Shown: piece after piece, positions 8,125 to 16,575 of the stretch
How positions within the stretch are numbered: position 1 is the first letter of the stretch
Layout of the letters: the number at the start of each line of letters is the position of its first letter
Source of the DNA: DAOUAM01 sp034433305
Lineage (GTDB): Bacteria; Chloroflexota; Dehalococcoidia; Lucifugimonadales; DAOUAM01
Direction of reading: 5' to 3'
DNA: 64,000 nucleotides
Assembly: GCA_034433305.1 (NCBI GenBank)
Contig: DAOUAM010000095.1
Coordinates: 23,730-87,729, forward strand
Program-made: the position numbers and the translations under genes
Notes under the pieces: model-generated
What the model was told of the DNA's origin: nothing
The model's database searches: none
What the model saw: only the letters and a program-made list of their open reading frames with translations

Positions 8125-9414
8125 CTACAGCCGGCGCACCCTGGGCACGGCTAGCGTCGTGATGCCGACGATGGCGATGCACACGGCGCCGATGAAGGCC
8201 ATGCCGGCCGAGACGCTCCAGGTGTCCGTCACCACGCCGGCCAGGATGGACGCCAGCGACTGCACGCCCATGTCCAGAAAGGTCACGCTGACCACACGAC
8301 CCTGGAGTCGCTGGGGCGTGATCTCCAGCAGCGTGCTGTTGTTGGCCGCCCGGAAGACGGTCTGCGCGGCGCCGGAGACGACCATCAGCAGGAAGGCAAA
8401 GGCAGCCAGGTGGACACCGCCCAGGGCCATGATGGCGGCCCCATAGGCCAGGCCCGAGGCCAGCATCGCCTTGCCCTTGTGGGGGATGTTGCCCAGGGAC
8501 GCCAGGCTGAAGCCGCCCACCAGCGCGCCCACGGCGGCCACGGACTGCAAGGACCCGTAGCCCGAAGGCCCCATGCCCAGCACCTCGGTGGCGAAGACGG
8601 GCAGCAACGTGATGTAGCTGAAGGCGAAGGCCAGCGGCCCCATGGCGATGACCACCAGCGCCAGCACCATGCGGTTCTCCAGCAGCATGTAGCGGAAGCC
8701 CTCCACCAGGTCGCCGCCCATAGACTTGCGCCTGGCCGGCCTCGGCTCCCCCGATGGCCGGATCATGGACGTGCTGACCACAATGAGGCCATACAGGACG
8801 GAGGACACGACATACGCCGGGCCGACGTTGCCGCCGGCCACGGCGATGAGCACGCCCACGGCCGCCGGGCCTATCAGCCGCGAGACGTTGATGGCGATGG
8901 AGTTCAGCGACAGGGCGTTGATGAGCAGCTTGCCTTCCAGGAGCTGCGGGATGAAGGATGTGCGCACCGGCTGGTTCATGGCCATGCCCGCGCCCAGCAG
9001 GAACGCCGTGACGTAGATGTGCCAGAGCCTGATGGCCCCGGTCAGGACCAGGACGGCCATGGCGACGTAGATGGACAGGCTCCAGACCTGGATGATGATG
9101 AGCGTCTTGCGCTTGTCGAACCTGTCGGCCACCACGCCGCCCAGCAGCCCCAGGGTGATGAGGGGCAGGGCGCGGAACAGGTTCACCAGGCCGATGGCCG
9201 TCGCCGAGTCTGTAAGCTGCCAGGTGAGCCAGTTGCGGGCCACCTGCTCCGACCACATGGCCATCGCCTGGCCGAGTTGCCCAAGCCACAGCATGCGGAA
9301 GTTGTGGTTGGCCAGCGACGCGAAGGGCACCAGGGACTTGCGCAGCCAGTGTTTCAGGCCGTGCTCTGCGGCGGTCACTTCCCCCGCCAGGGGAGGGCTT
9401 TCGTTACGGGCCAT
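8125..9414 (-). CDS. MFS exporter (EntS/MFS_3-like)
   Basis: 429 residues, ATG start preceded by GAGAGGCG. It opens with SLANHNFRMLWLGQLGQAMAMWSEQVARNWL, the usual first helix of the EntS/MFS_3 exporter group. The conserved loop ADRFDKRKT follows helix 2, and twelve hydrophobic segments are seen. Members export siderophores, macrolides and other small hydrophobic compounds. Substrate unknown. Divergent from the Ada-domain gene across a gap with a large hairpin. Confidence 0.82.
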   Translation of the reverse strand: MARNESPPLAGEVTAAEHGLKHWLRKSLVPFASLANHNFRMLWLGQLGQAMAMWSEQVARNWLTWQLTDSATAIGLVNLFRALPLITLGLLGGVVADRFDKRKTLIIIQVWSLSIYVAMAVLVLTGAIRLWHIYVTAFLLGAGMAMNQPVRTSFIPQLLEGKLLINALSLNSIAINVSRLIGPAAVGVLIAVAGGNVGPAYVVSSVLYGLIVVSTSMIRPSGEPRPARRKSMGGDLVEGFRYMLLENRMVLALVVIAMGPLAFAFSYITLLPVFATEVLGMGPSGYGSLQSVAAVGALVGGFSLASLGNIPHKGKAMLASGLAYGAAIMALGGVHLAAFAFLLMVVSGAAQTVFRAANNSTLLEITPQRLQGRVVSVTFLDMGVQSLASILAGVVTDTWSVSAGMAFIGAVCIAIVGITTLAVPRVRRL

Positions 9415-9488
9415 GGACAGCGCCTCTCGTGCCGGCGTACCGGATGGGGGGAATGTAATCTCGCCGTGTCAGGCTGTCAAGGGCCGCT

Positions 9489-9531
9489 CCCTGTCCCTCT
9501 GGCCCGCCTGCGGCTGGCCGGAGGGACAGGG
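9489..9531. repeat. Large inverted repeat in a divergent intergenic gap
   Basis: CCCTGTCCCTCTGGCC (9489-9504) and GGCCGGAGGGACAGGG (9516-9531) form a 16-bp stem with one G-T pair and an 11-base loop. The surrounding gap 9415-9761 holds no supported gene. Confidence 0.55.
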
Positions 9532-9761
9532 CGAGAGCGGGTGGGTGGTACACACAGGCCACGCCTCACGGGGCCAGAAGGCGTGCTGGCCCTGGGCACC
9601 TGTTCTTTGGGGGATGGCGTTCGCCATGGCTCAGGCCAAAGCAGTGGCGTGCGCCGTTGATTCTCTGGCACCTTTCGTATATCATCCAGCGGGGGCTGGT
9701 GCAGATATGAAGGGCCGGCCCTGGGTACATTACTTGTCCAGAACCGCCTGGGGGCCAGGAA

Positions 9762-9926
9762 ATGCTAGAGGGTTGCAAGTCAACCAGGATATATTGCCGG
9801 CCAGGCTGCCCTGCTGGCAGGCGCATGAAGCCGGAGAACCGCGTTACCTTCTCTTCAGTACTGGAAGCGCTGGCGGCAGGCTATCGTGCCTGCAAGGTCT
9901 GCAAGCCAGGTGCCGCCTCGGGATAG
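9762..9926 (+). CDS. Stand-alone Ada-type metal-binding domain protein (54 aa)
   Basis: A small frame opening with ATG after GGGGCCAGGAA and ending at TAG 9924-9926. The translation contains TRIYCRPGCPAGR, KPENRVTFSSVLEALAAGYR and ACKVCKP. This is the full zinc-binding core of the N-terminal Ada domain (Pfam Ada_Zn_binding), with all four cysteines (CxxxC and CxxC). In Ada the domain repairs methylphosphotriesters by methyl transfer to a Zn-bound Cys and then binds DNA. Here it is not fused to an AraC or alkyltransferase domain. The next gene starts 5 bases later, so they form an operon. Identity of the domain is clear; its role alone is inference. Confidence 0.82.
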   Translation: MLEGCKSTRIYCRPGCPAGRRMKPENRVTFSSVLEALAAGYRACKVCKPGAASG

Positions 9927-9931
9927 CCGTC

Positions 9932-10381
9932 GTGGACCGTAAAGACCTGCTGAAACGCCTGGAGAAAGAGTGGCTCGCCTTCAACGAGTCCTATGCCGGC
10001 CTTTCCGACGCTGCCCTGGAGGAGCCGGGCGTCGTCGGCGACTGGTCGGTGAAGGACCTGCTGGGCCACATCACCACCTGGGAGGAAGAGGCCCTCAAGG
10101 CCCTGCCGCGCATCATGGAGGGCCTGAAGCCCCCTCGCTACAATGGGATAGACCGCTTCAACGCCGAGCAGTCGCACCGCAAGCGCGAGCTTACCCTGGC
10201 CGAGGTCCGCAAGCAGCTTGTGGACACCCATCAGCGGCTCCTGGCCTTCCTCAAGGTCGTGCCAGAGAGCTACATCGCCAGGGAGACGCGCTTTCGCCAC
10301 CGCCTGCGCCTGGACACCTACAGCCACTACAAGCTGCACGCCACCTCCATCCTCACCTGGCGCCAGCAGCGGGGAATATGA
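9932..10381 (+). CDS. DinB-superfamily (ClbS/DfsB-like) four-helix protein
   Basis: 149 residues from the GTG at 9932, 5 bases after the Ada-domain gene. The upstream frame is open for a long way but shows no coding features. The N-terminal helix (RKDLLKRLEKEWLAFNESYAGLSD), WSVKDLLGHITTWEEEAL with a His metal ligand, and the C-terminal DTYSHYKLHATSI with two further His fit the DinB/ClbS fold, which binds a divalent metal with three His. Members include thiol S-transferases and the colibactin-resistance protein ClbS. Pairing with an Ada domain suggests a response to alkylating or electrophilic damage, as inference. Confidence 0.8.
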   Translation: MDRKDLLKRLEKEWLAFNESYAGLSDAALEEPGVVGDWSVKDLLGHITTWEEEALKALPRIMEGLKPPRYNGIDRFNAEQSHRKRELTLAEVRKQLVDTHQRLLAFLKVVPESYIARETRFRHRLRLDTYSHYKLHATSILTWRQQRGI

Positions 10382-10406
10382 TTGGTTGTAGCGGCACACC
10401 GGCCCT

Positions 10407-10427
10407 GGGTAACCACAAGGGTTGCCC
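10407..10427. terminator. Hairpin between convergent DinB-like and rarA genes
   Basis: GGGTAACC and GGGTTGCCC pair around ACAA, followed by CCCTAC. The unit resembles the GTAGGGGCAACCC arm of the palindromic element at 51681-51731, so it may be a copy of the same short repeat used as a terminator. Confidence 0.4.
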
Positions 10428-10483
10428 CTACGGTCTCGTGGCCTCATCACTGAGTACCCCCACTTGTGCGCCGGGGCGACTCT

Positions 10484-11821
10484 CTATTGCTCTTCGCTCT
10501 TCTCCTCCCCCCACCAGCGCCGCAGCCGCTGGGCAATTTGCGGCTCGTAGCCCTGGTCTGAGGGGACGTAGTAGCGGCGTCCCTTGAGGCGCTCGGGCAG
10601 GTTCTGCATGGGGGCGAAGTGGCCCTCGTAGTCGTGGGCGTACTTGTAGCCCTTGCCGTAGCCCTGGGCCTTCATCAGGCCGGTGACCGGGTTGCGCAGG
10701 TGCAGAGGCACCGGGTCGTTGCGGCTCTTCTGGACGTCCGAGAGCGCGCCCTCGATGGCCATGTAGGCCGAGTTGCTCTTGGGCGCCGTGGCCAGGTACA
10801 CCGTCGCCTCGGCCAGGGGGATGCGCCCCTCGGGCATGCCCACGAAGTGCACGGCCTGCTGGGCCGCCACGGCCACCGCCAGCGCCTGCGGGTCCGCCAG
10901 GCCAATGTCCTCGGCGGCCAGGATGACCAGCCGCCGGGCGATGAACAGCGGGTCCTCGCCGGCCTCGACCATCCGCGCCAGCCAGTAGATGGCGGCGTCG
11001 GGGTCGGAGCCGCGCACGCACTTGATGAAGGCCGATATGGTGTCGTAGTGCTGGTCGCCGGCCCGGTCGTAGAGGATGGCCCGCTTCTGCATGGCCTCCT
11101 CGATGGTGGCCGGCGTGACGTGGCGCTCGCCGGCCTCGTCGGGCGCCGTGGCCGAGGTCGCCAGCTCCAGGGCGTTGAGGGCCACGCGGGCGTCGCCGCT
11201 GGCCAGGGCCACCAGCGCGCTCATGGCCTCGGGGTCCAGGCGCGGCTTGAGGTCGCCCAGGCCGCGCTCCCTGTCCTCCATGGCCCGCCGCACGATCTCC
11301 TGGACCTGCTCATCCGTCAGCGGCTTGAGGGTGAAGACGCGGCAGCGGGAGAGCAGGGGAGAGACCACCTCGAAGGACGGGTTCTCGGTGGTGGCGCCAA
11401 TGAGAATGAGGGTGCCGTTCTCCACGTAAGGCAGGATGACGTCCTGCTGGGCCTTGTTGAAGCGATGGATCTCGTCCACGAAGAGGATGGTGCGCTGGCC
11501 GTGCATGCCCAGGCGCTCCTCGGCCTCGGCTGCGATGCGCCGCAGCTCGGCCACGCCGGAGGCCACGGCGCTCACCGGCGCGAAGTGGCTGCGGGTGACC
11601 CTGGCGATGAGGAAGGCCAGGGTGGTCTTGCCGGTCCCTGGCGGCCCCCACAGCACCATGGACGGTAGCTGGTCGGCCTCGATGCTGCGGCGCAGCACGC
11701 GGCCCGGCCCGATGATGTGCTCCTGTCCCACGTACTCCTCGAAGGACCGGGGGCGCATCCTGGCGGCCAGGGGCGCTTCCTTCTCCAGCCTGGCCCGGCT
11801 GTGGTGCTCAAAGAGTGTCAT
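10484..11821 (-). CDS. rarA: Replication-associated recombination ATPase RarA (MgsA)
   Basis: 445 residues, ATG start. Clamp-loader-type AAA+ ATPase: Walker A GPPGTGKTT at 59-67, Walker B ILFVDEIHRFNKAQQD with D116-E117, sensor 1 GATTENPSFE. The C-terminal half carries the family signature (IKCVRGSDPDAAIYWLARM, LIFIARRLVILAAEDIGLADP-type segment) and ends with YYVPSDQGYEPQIAQRL, typical of full-length RarA. It acts on DNA ends and gaps at stalled forks together with SSB. Monocistronic here. Confidence 0.95.
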   Translation of the reverse strand: MTLFEHHSRARLEKEAPLAARMRPRSFEEYVGQEHIIGPGRVLRRSIEADQLPSMVLWGPPGTGKTTLAFLIARVTRSHFAPVSAVASGVAELRRIAAEAEERLGMHGQRTILFVDEIHRFNKAQQDVILPYVENGTLILIGATTENPSFEVVSPLLSRCRVFTLKPLTDEQVQEIVRRAMEDRERGLGDLKPRLDPEAMSALVALASGDARVALNALELATSATAPDEAGERHVTPATIEEAMQKRAILYDRAGDQHYDTISAFIKCVRGSDPDAAIYWLARMVEAGEDPLFIARRLVILAAEDIGLADPQALAVAVAAQQAVHFVGMPEGRIPLAEATVYLATAPKSNSAYMAIEGALSDVQKSRNDPVPLHLRNPVTGLMKAQGYGKGYKYAHDYEGHFAPMQNLPERLKGRRYYVPSDQGYEPQIAQRLRRWWGEEKSEEQ

Positions 11822-11963
11822 GGCTGCTGCCTCGCCTGCCCGGCCACGGCCCGGGCCACCGTTCCACGTCTTGCACCTTCCAGGGGCGGGACTCGCGCCC
11901 CTTCAAGGTCAGTCTATCCGAAAAGTGATGGCGAGCGAAAGGCGCTGATGGCCCCGCTCCCGC

Positions 11964-11992
11964 TTGACAGGTCTGCCGTGGAGCAATACCAT
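11964..11992 (+). promoter_or_regulatory. Sigma70-type promoter for the NrtS-like gene
   Basis: A perfect TTGACA box and TACCAT are separated by 17 bases; the ATG at 12024 follows about 31 bases later. GACAGGTG just before the ATG supplies the ribosome site. Confidence 0.55.
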
Positions 11993-12023
11993 CCGGTGTG
12001 ATATACCGCCCGACAGGTGATGC

Positions 12024-12335
12024 ATGCAGGGCCAGACCAAAGTCACGGAATGCGAGCAGTGCCGCCGCACCCCTTCCAGCGGCCTGATATTCGAGATGAA
12101 GACCCCGTCCGGCTCCATTCACAAGTGTTTCCGCTGCGCCATCCGCCACAGGCCCATGCTGAAGCGCTCGCTGGTGGCTGCGCTGGTAGTGGGCAGCATC
12201 CTGACATCCCTAAACCAGGGCGATCTGCTATTCTCCGGGCACTGGGCCCTGGCCCTGTACTGGAAGGTACCCCTGACCTACACAGTCCCCTTCTGCGTGG
12301 CGACCTGGGGCGCGCTGAGCAACGCCAGGCGCTAG
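12024..12335 (+). CDS. Zinc-ribbon protein with NrtS-like membrane domain
   Basis: 103 residues. An N-terminal two-knuckle zinc ribbon (C10-x2-C13 and C35-x2-C38) is followed by two hydrophobic helices: KRSLVAALVVGSILTSLNQG (47-66) and WKVPLTYTVPFCVATWGAL (80-98). The pattern LxxALVVGxILxxxNQGD...WKxxLTYxVPFxVxTxGA recalls NrtS, the small two-subunit nitrate/nitrite transporter described in a cyanobacterium. I recognise the pattern but cannot confirm it by alignment. The zinc ribbon is an addition. If transport is correct, the ribbon could regulate or assemble it. No second NrtS subunit is adjacent. Confidence 0.6.
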   Translation: MQGQTKVTECEQCRRTPSSGLIFEMKTPSGSIHKCFRCAIRHRPMLKRSLVAALVVGSILTSLNQGDLLFSGHWALALYWKVPLTYTVPFCVATWGALSNARR

Positions 12336-12399
12336 CCGCTCACCAGTGGGCCGTTCTCGCCCCCCTTATACGTATGATGCATATTGGCAGACCTCTATT

Positions 12400-12734
12400 G
12401 GCGCTGGACGGGCTGCCCCCTTCCTGGCCTTCCCCAAGGGGGATCATAAGCGGACAGTTTTTGGAGCAAAGGGGATGTGGGGTGAGGGCAGACGTGCAGA
12501 CCTCACCCCCGTTCCCCCTCTCCGAATTCGGAGAGGGGGCGCACCAGGCCAGCCCTGGCCCTATACAGCATGGGGTGAGGTCGGCACAGCCTGGCCACCT
12601 CCCAGCTACCCTCAAAAACTGTCCTCTTTTGGCCCCACAGGGGGTAAAGGACTGTTCTCGCTCCCTCATGGGGGACAGACCCGAGCCTTCGGGCCGAGGC
12701 CCATCAGGCCGATGGCTTGTCGAAGGAGAGGGCG
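12400..12734. repeat. Dispersed repeat, copy 3, filling the gap 12336-12734
   Basis: Signature blocks: CCCCCTTCCTGGCCTTCCCC, CCCTCTCCGAATTCGGAGAG (perfect palindrome around EcoRI-like GAATTC) and CAGGGGGTAAAGGACTGTTC. No gene is supported in this 400-base gap. Confidence 0.6.
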
Positions 12735-13874
12735 CTAGCCGCTCAGCCGCTTCAGCGCTTCCTCGTCCACCTCGATGCCCAGGCCAGGGCCGGTGGGCAC
12801 GGCGATGAAGCCGTCCTTCTGGTCGAAGGGCATGCCGCACAGCGTCTCGCGGATGGCGCTGGGCGTGCGGTCGAACTCCATGACCGGCTCCTGGGCGTAA
12901 GGCTCGGGATTCCTGGCTGGCGGGCAGGGTGGGATGGTCGCCGCCACGTGCAGCGTGGCCGCGATCATGATGGGCGACCCCCAGACGTGGGGATTGACCT
13001 GGACGCCGAAGGCGTTGGCCATGGCGCAGACGTTGCGCATCTCGGTGATGCCGCCAACGTTGACCACGTCGGGCTGGGCGATGTCATAGGCCCGGCGGGC
13101 CAGGAAGTCCTTGAACTCGTAGCGCGTCCGCAGGTTCTCCCCGCCGGCGATGGCCATGGGCAGCGCCGCCTTGACCTGCAGGTAGCCCTCCACGTCCCTG
13201 GCGTTGACTGGCTCCTCGAACCACAGGATGTCGTGCTCGGCCAGCCGCTGGCCTATGCGGATAGCCGACGCGGCGTTGTAGGCCTGGTTGGCGTCCACCA
13301 TGAGGCGTATGTCTGGCCCGATGGCCTTGCGTATGGCGGCGACGCGCCTTATGTCCTCGTCCATGGGCAGCCCGCCCACCTTGGTCTTCATCCCCTTGAA
13401 CCCGGCGTCCACGTAGCCGATGGCCTCCTCGATGAGCCGGTGAGGGAACTCGCCCTGGGTGTAGTACAGGCCCGTGGCGTAGCAGGCGACCCTGTCCCGC
13501 ACGCGCCCGCCCAGCAGGGCGGACACCGACAGGCCGGTGGCCTTGCCTGCGATGTCCCAAAGGGCGATGTCCACGGCGCTGATGGCGCTGCCGCCGAAGC
13601 CCCCGGCCACGTTGGCGTTGTAGAGGGCCGCGAACATCTTTTGCCACAGGCCGATGCGGTCCATGGGGTCCTGTCCGATGAGTAGAGGCTTGAAGACGTT
13701 CTCGATTACCGTCGAGGCGGCGCCTCCGGCGCCCTCTCCCCAGCCGACGGTGCCATCGTCGGTGGTGACCTTCACGATGCCGACGGTGCGGTGGTCTATC
13801 CAGCCCTGGGACCAGCCGAAGGGCCTCTCCAGGGGCGACCGGAGATTGTAGGTCTGTATGGCGGCGATCTTCAA
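12735..13874 (-). CDS. Mandelate racemase/muconate lactonizing (enolase superfamily) enzyme
   Basis: 379 residues from a TTG at 13874. An ATG six codons upstream is possible, but AGGAGG lies inside those codons and is correctly spaced for the TTG. Enolase-superfamily catalytic residues are all present: K163-x-K165 on the second strand, metal ligands D194, E220 and E246, and H296 (NPHVWG). These abstract the proton alpha to a carboxylate and stabilise the enolate. The KxK/His arrangement is that of the mandelate racemase subgroup, often an acid-sugar dehydratase. The specific substrate is not predictable. Confidence 0.88.
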   Translation of the reverse strand: MKIAAIQTYNLRSPLERPFGWSQGWIDHRTVGIVKVTTDDGTVGWGEGAGGAASTVIENVFKPLLIGQDPMDRIGLWQKMFAALYNANVAGGFGGSAISAVDIALWDIAGKATGLSVSALLGGRVRDRVACYATGLYYTQGEFPHRLIEEAIGYVDAGFKGMKTKVGGLPMDEDIRRVAAIRKAIGPDIRLMVDANQAYNAASAIRIGQRLAEHDILWFEEPVNARDVEGYLQVKAALPMAIAGGENLRTRYEFKDFLARRAYDIAQPDVVNVGGITEMRNVCAMANAFGVQVNPHVWGSPIMIAATLHVAATIPPCPPARNPEPYAQEPVMEFDRTPSAIRETLCGMPFDQKDGFIAVPTGPGLGIEVDEEALKRLSG

Positions 13875-14035
13875 GACTGTCCTCCTGTGCATGGCGCCCG
13901 CGCGGCCTTTCGGGCCACGTCGGAGGCGCCTGTCTCTGGCTCTTGTAGCACTTTCTTACGCCCTCAGAGGCCAACAGTCAAGAGAATGCTGTCTCCGGCA
14001 AGAACGGGCAGGCCCTCGCCCTGGCGTCAGCGCCG

Positions 14036-14065
14036 TTGACCGCTGTTCCTCAGGGGTGCTAGAAT
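14036..14065 (+). promoter_or_regulatory. Promoter of tRNA-His
   Basis: TTGACC and TAGAAT separated by 18 bases, ending 13 bases before the tRNA. Confidence 0.55.
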
Positions 14066-14078
14066 TCCTGAGGTGGAC

Positions 14079-14156
14079 GGTGAGTGTGGCCAAGAGGTTC
14101 AAGGCGCCAGGTTGTGGCCCTGGAGATCGTGGGTTCGAATCCCATCACTCACCCCA
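14079..14156 (+). tRNA. tRNA-His (anticodon GTG)
   Basis: A full cloverleaf can be drawn: the extended eight-pair acceptor GGTGAGTG/CACTCACC includes the extra G-1:C73 pair diagnostic of tRNA-His. The D-arm stem is GCC/GGC. The anticodon stem CCAGG/CCTGG has loop TTGTGGC, giving anticodon GTG. The T-arm is GTGGG TTCGAAT CCCAT. The 3' CCA is encoded (14154-14156). Confidence 0.96.
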
Positions 14157-14217
14157 GACTCTTTCCCCTGTCTCCCTTGACTGAAGCCCCTACCCAGTCC
14201 CCAAGGAGGGTACCCGG

Positions 14218-15369
14218 ATGCCCACATCCCTCAAGGATGTGGTGGTGCTGCGCCCTGGCGACGCCCAGGGCAATGGAATGGTAGTCAGGCTAACCACCGT
14301 CCAGGGCAAGGAAATCCTGGCCGTGGCCGTGCCACAAGACTGGCCTTCCCGCACTGGCCCCACCTGGACGTACCTCTTCGAGAACGATGGCCTCACCCTG
14401 GTGGACGCGGGCGCCCTCGGCTCCTTCGACGCGCTGGCCGACGGCCTGGCCCTGGCGGGCTTCAGGCCGGCCGACATCGCCCGGGTCATTATCACCCACG
14501 GCCATCAGGACCACGACGGCGGCGCCCGCCAGGTCGTCGAAGAGACGGGCGCGGAGCTATGGGCGCACGAGCTGTATGCTTGCCTGCTCCCCTATAGCCC
14601 CTGGGACATCCGGCGGCGTCGCCCCACGCCTCTGCAGCAGGAGATGTACCGCGTGGCCGAGGCCGGCATGCAGCAGGCAGGTGCCAGCCCTGGCGGCGCC
14701 GTGGCCGGCTTCAGGGCCAGGAACCAGCGCTACATCGAGAGCCGCCAGCAGGCCACGGTCAGCCGCAGGGTAAGAGGTGGCGAGACGGTGGGCCAGTTGG
14801 GCTTCACCTACGCACCGGGGCACTCGCCCGACGAGCTTTGCATCACCCTGGACGGCCTGGTGTTCACTGGCGACCACGTCCTGCCCGAGATTACGCCTCA
14901 CCCCACGACCAAGACCTACTACGATGCCGAGATAAAGTCCAGGCTGCCGGCCGAGTACCAGGACGAGGAGGCGCAGTACGGCCTGGCGACCTTCCTCAAG
15001 TCCCTGCGTGTCATCGCGGACCTGGGGCCTGGCACCGCTGTGCTGCCTGCCCACCGGCTGTTCAACAAGGGCAGGTTCAACTTCGTGGACGCCACGCGCG
15101 CCGGCGAGGTCATACAGCACCACGCCCAGAGGCTGGGGCGCATCGTGGGCCGCATCGGCTCCACGCCCAGGTCGCTGGAGGAGATCACGCGAGGCATCTT
15201 TGAGCGTACCAAGCTGCTGGGCGGCAACATGTACGCGGCCCTCTCAGAGGTGGTCGCCCATATAGAGTTGCTGCAGGACACAGGCGACGTGGAGCTTACC
15301 GAGGACAACCGCCTGCACTGGAAGGGCACGTCCCACTACCAGGACTTCCTGCGCGAGCTTACGGGCTGA
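14218..15369 (+). CDS. Metallo-beta-lactamase fold hydrolase
   Basis: 383 residues; ATG preceded by AAGGAGGGTACCCGG. The zinc motif THGHQDHDGG supplies H94, H96, D98 and H99. Later ligands are seen in APGHSPDELC, FTGDHVL and LPAHR. The C-terminal third (SLEEITRGIFERTKLLGGNMYAALSEVVAHIELLQDTG) is a winged-helix-like end found in MBL proteins that hydrolyse thioesters or lactones. Glyoxalase II-like or lactonase activity is possible; the substrate is unknown. Follows the tRNA-His gene in the same direction. Confidence 0.85.
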   Translation: MPTSLKDVVVLRPGDAQGNGMVVRLTTVQGKEILAVAVPQDWPSRTGPTWTYLFENDGLTLVDAGALGSFDALADGLALAGFRPADIARVIITHGHQDHDGGARQVVEETGAELWAHELYACLLPYSPWDIRRRRPTPLQQEMYRVAEAGMQQAGASPGGAVAGFRARNQRYIESRQQATVSRRVRGGETVGQLGFTYAPGHSPDELCITLDGLVFTGDHVLPEITPHPTTKTYYDAEIKSRLPAEYQDEEAQYGLATFLKSLRVIADLGPGTAVLPAHRLFNKGRFNFVDATRAGEVIQHHAQRLGRIVGRIGSTPRSLEEITRGIFERTKLLGGNMYAALSEVVAHIELLQDTGDVELTEDNRLHWKGTSHYQDFLRELTG

Positions 15370-15551
15370 AAGGCACTCGCCACTCGCCGGAGAAGTCCTG
15401 TGAGGCGGGCCACCCCTGAGTGGATGGCAACTTTACCCAGGTCCCAGTCCTCGCCCGCCACACGATACTGGACTGGTCTGGTGAAAGCGTGACCAGGGCC
15501 TGGGTGTCTCCTTCCACCTGCCTTAAGGCATGCGCAAGGCGGTACCCCCGA

Positions 15552-15573
15552 GGGCGGGTCTCAGACTCGTCCC
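15552..15573. terminator. Hairpin between convergent MBL and aldo/keto reductase genes
   Basis: GGGCGGGTCT and AGACTCGTCCC are near-perfect arms. The same unit, in perfect form, occurs at 51809-51831 between another convergent gene pair. The flanking gap 15370-15597 shows no gene. Confidence 0.5.
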
Positions 15574-15597
15574 TACAGCATCTGGTGAAGGACGCGT

Positions 15598-16575
15598 TTA
15601 GTTCAGCACCTGGGTCATGGATGCCGAGGCCTCATCCAGGCGGGCGCGGATGTTCTGGGGGAGGTCCCAGCCCAGGGCGCCAGCGTTGTCCTCCAGGTGG
15701 GCGATGGTGTCGCCGCCGGTGATGGCTACCGTGACCTCGGGGTGGGACAGCACCCACGCCAGGGCCACCTGGGCCATGGTCTTGCCCAGGTCGGAGGCGG
15801 CCTGGCGCACCGCCTCCACAACGGCTGCCGTCTGGCCCGACATGGCCTGGCTGTAGCTGTCGCGCCGGCGGGTGGCCCAGAGCGTCCCTGGTGGCGGAGG
15901 CTGGTCCGGGGCATAGGCCCCGCTGAGGAGGCCGACGCCCAGCGGACTGTAGGCCATCACCCCCAGGCCCTGGTCACGCACCAGCCCGAACATCTCCGTC
16001 TCCAGGCGGCGGTCCAGCAGGCTGTAGGGGTTCTGCACGCACATGAAGGGTGCCGCGTTCATCCGGTCGGCCAGCCACAAGGCCTTGCACACCTGCCAGG
16101 CCGCGAAGTTGCAGCAGCCCACGTACAGCACCTTCCCCTGGCGCACCAGGTCGTCCAGCGCCCGGACCGTCTCCTCCAGCGGCGTGGCCGGGTCGAATCG
16201 GTGCAGCAGGTAGATATCTATGCGGTCGGTGTCCAGGCGCTGGAGGGAGCGCTCCACCTCGCGCATGATGTGGTAGCGTGAGTTGCCCTGGTCGTTAGGT
16301 CCCTGGCCCACGGGGCTGCTGACCTTGGAGGTTATGACCACCTGTTCACGCCTGCCTTTGATGGCCTTGCCCAGCGCTACCTCGGAGCGGCCGGCGTACC
16401 GGCGGTCGTCCATGGGCCCATAGACATTGGCGCAGTCCAGCAGGTTGATGCCCAGGTCAATGGCGCGCTCTATCATGCGCTGGGCCTCGGCTTCGTCCCG
16501 CTGTCCCCGCAGCCCCAGGCCAAGGGCCAGCCGGCTCACCTTCACGCCCGACCGGCCAAAGCTCACATACTTCAT
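15598..16575 (-). CDS. Aldo/keto reductase
   Basis: 325 residues, ATG start. The catalytic tetrad of the family is complete: D47, Y52 (NVYGP), K84 (ITSKV) and H125 (YLLHRFD). The N-terminus SFGRSGVKVSRLALGLGLRGQ and C-terminal AWVLSHPEVTVAITGGDTIAHLEDN (NADPH-binding region) match the perakine-reductase/YajO-like group. Reduces carbonyls with NAD(P)H; substrate unknown. Confidence 0.92.
   Translation of the reverse strand: MKYVSFGRSGVKVSRLALGLGLRGQRDEAEAQRMIERAIDLGINLLDCANVYGPMDDRRYAGRSEVALGKAIKGRREQVVITSKVSSPVGQGPNDQGNSRYHIMREVERSLQRLDTDRIDIYLLHRFDPATPLEETVRALDDLVRQGKVLYVGCCNFAAWQVCKALWLADRMNAAPFMCVQNPYSLLDRRLETEMFGLVRDQGLGVMAYSPLGVGLLSGAYAPDQPPPPGTLWATRRRDSYSQAMSGQTAAVVEAVRQAASDLGKTMAQVALAWVLSHPEVTVAITGGDTIAHLEDNAGALGWDLPQNIRARLDEASASMTQVLN

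Noticed and set aside
9071..9931. Upstream extension of the DinB-like reading frame by about 290 codons
   Set aside because: The extension lies antisense to the MFS gene and has no protein features; the GTG at 9932 begins the conserved domain.
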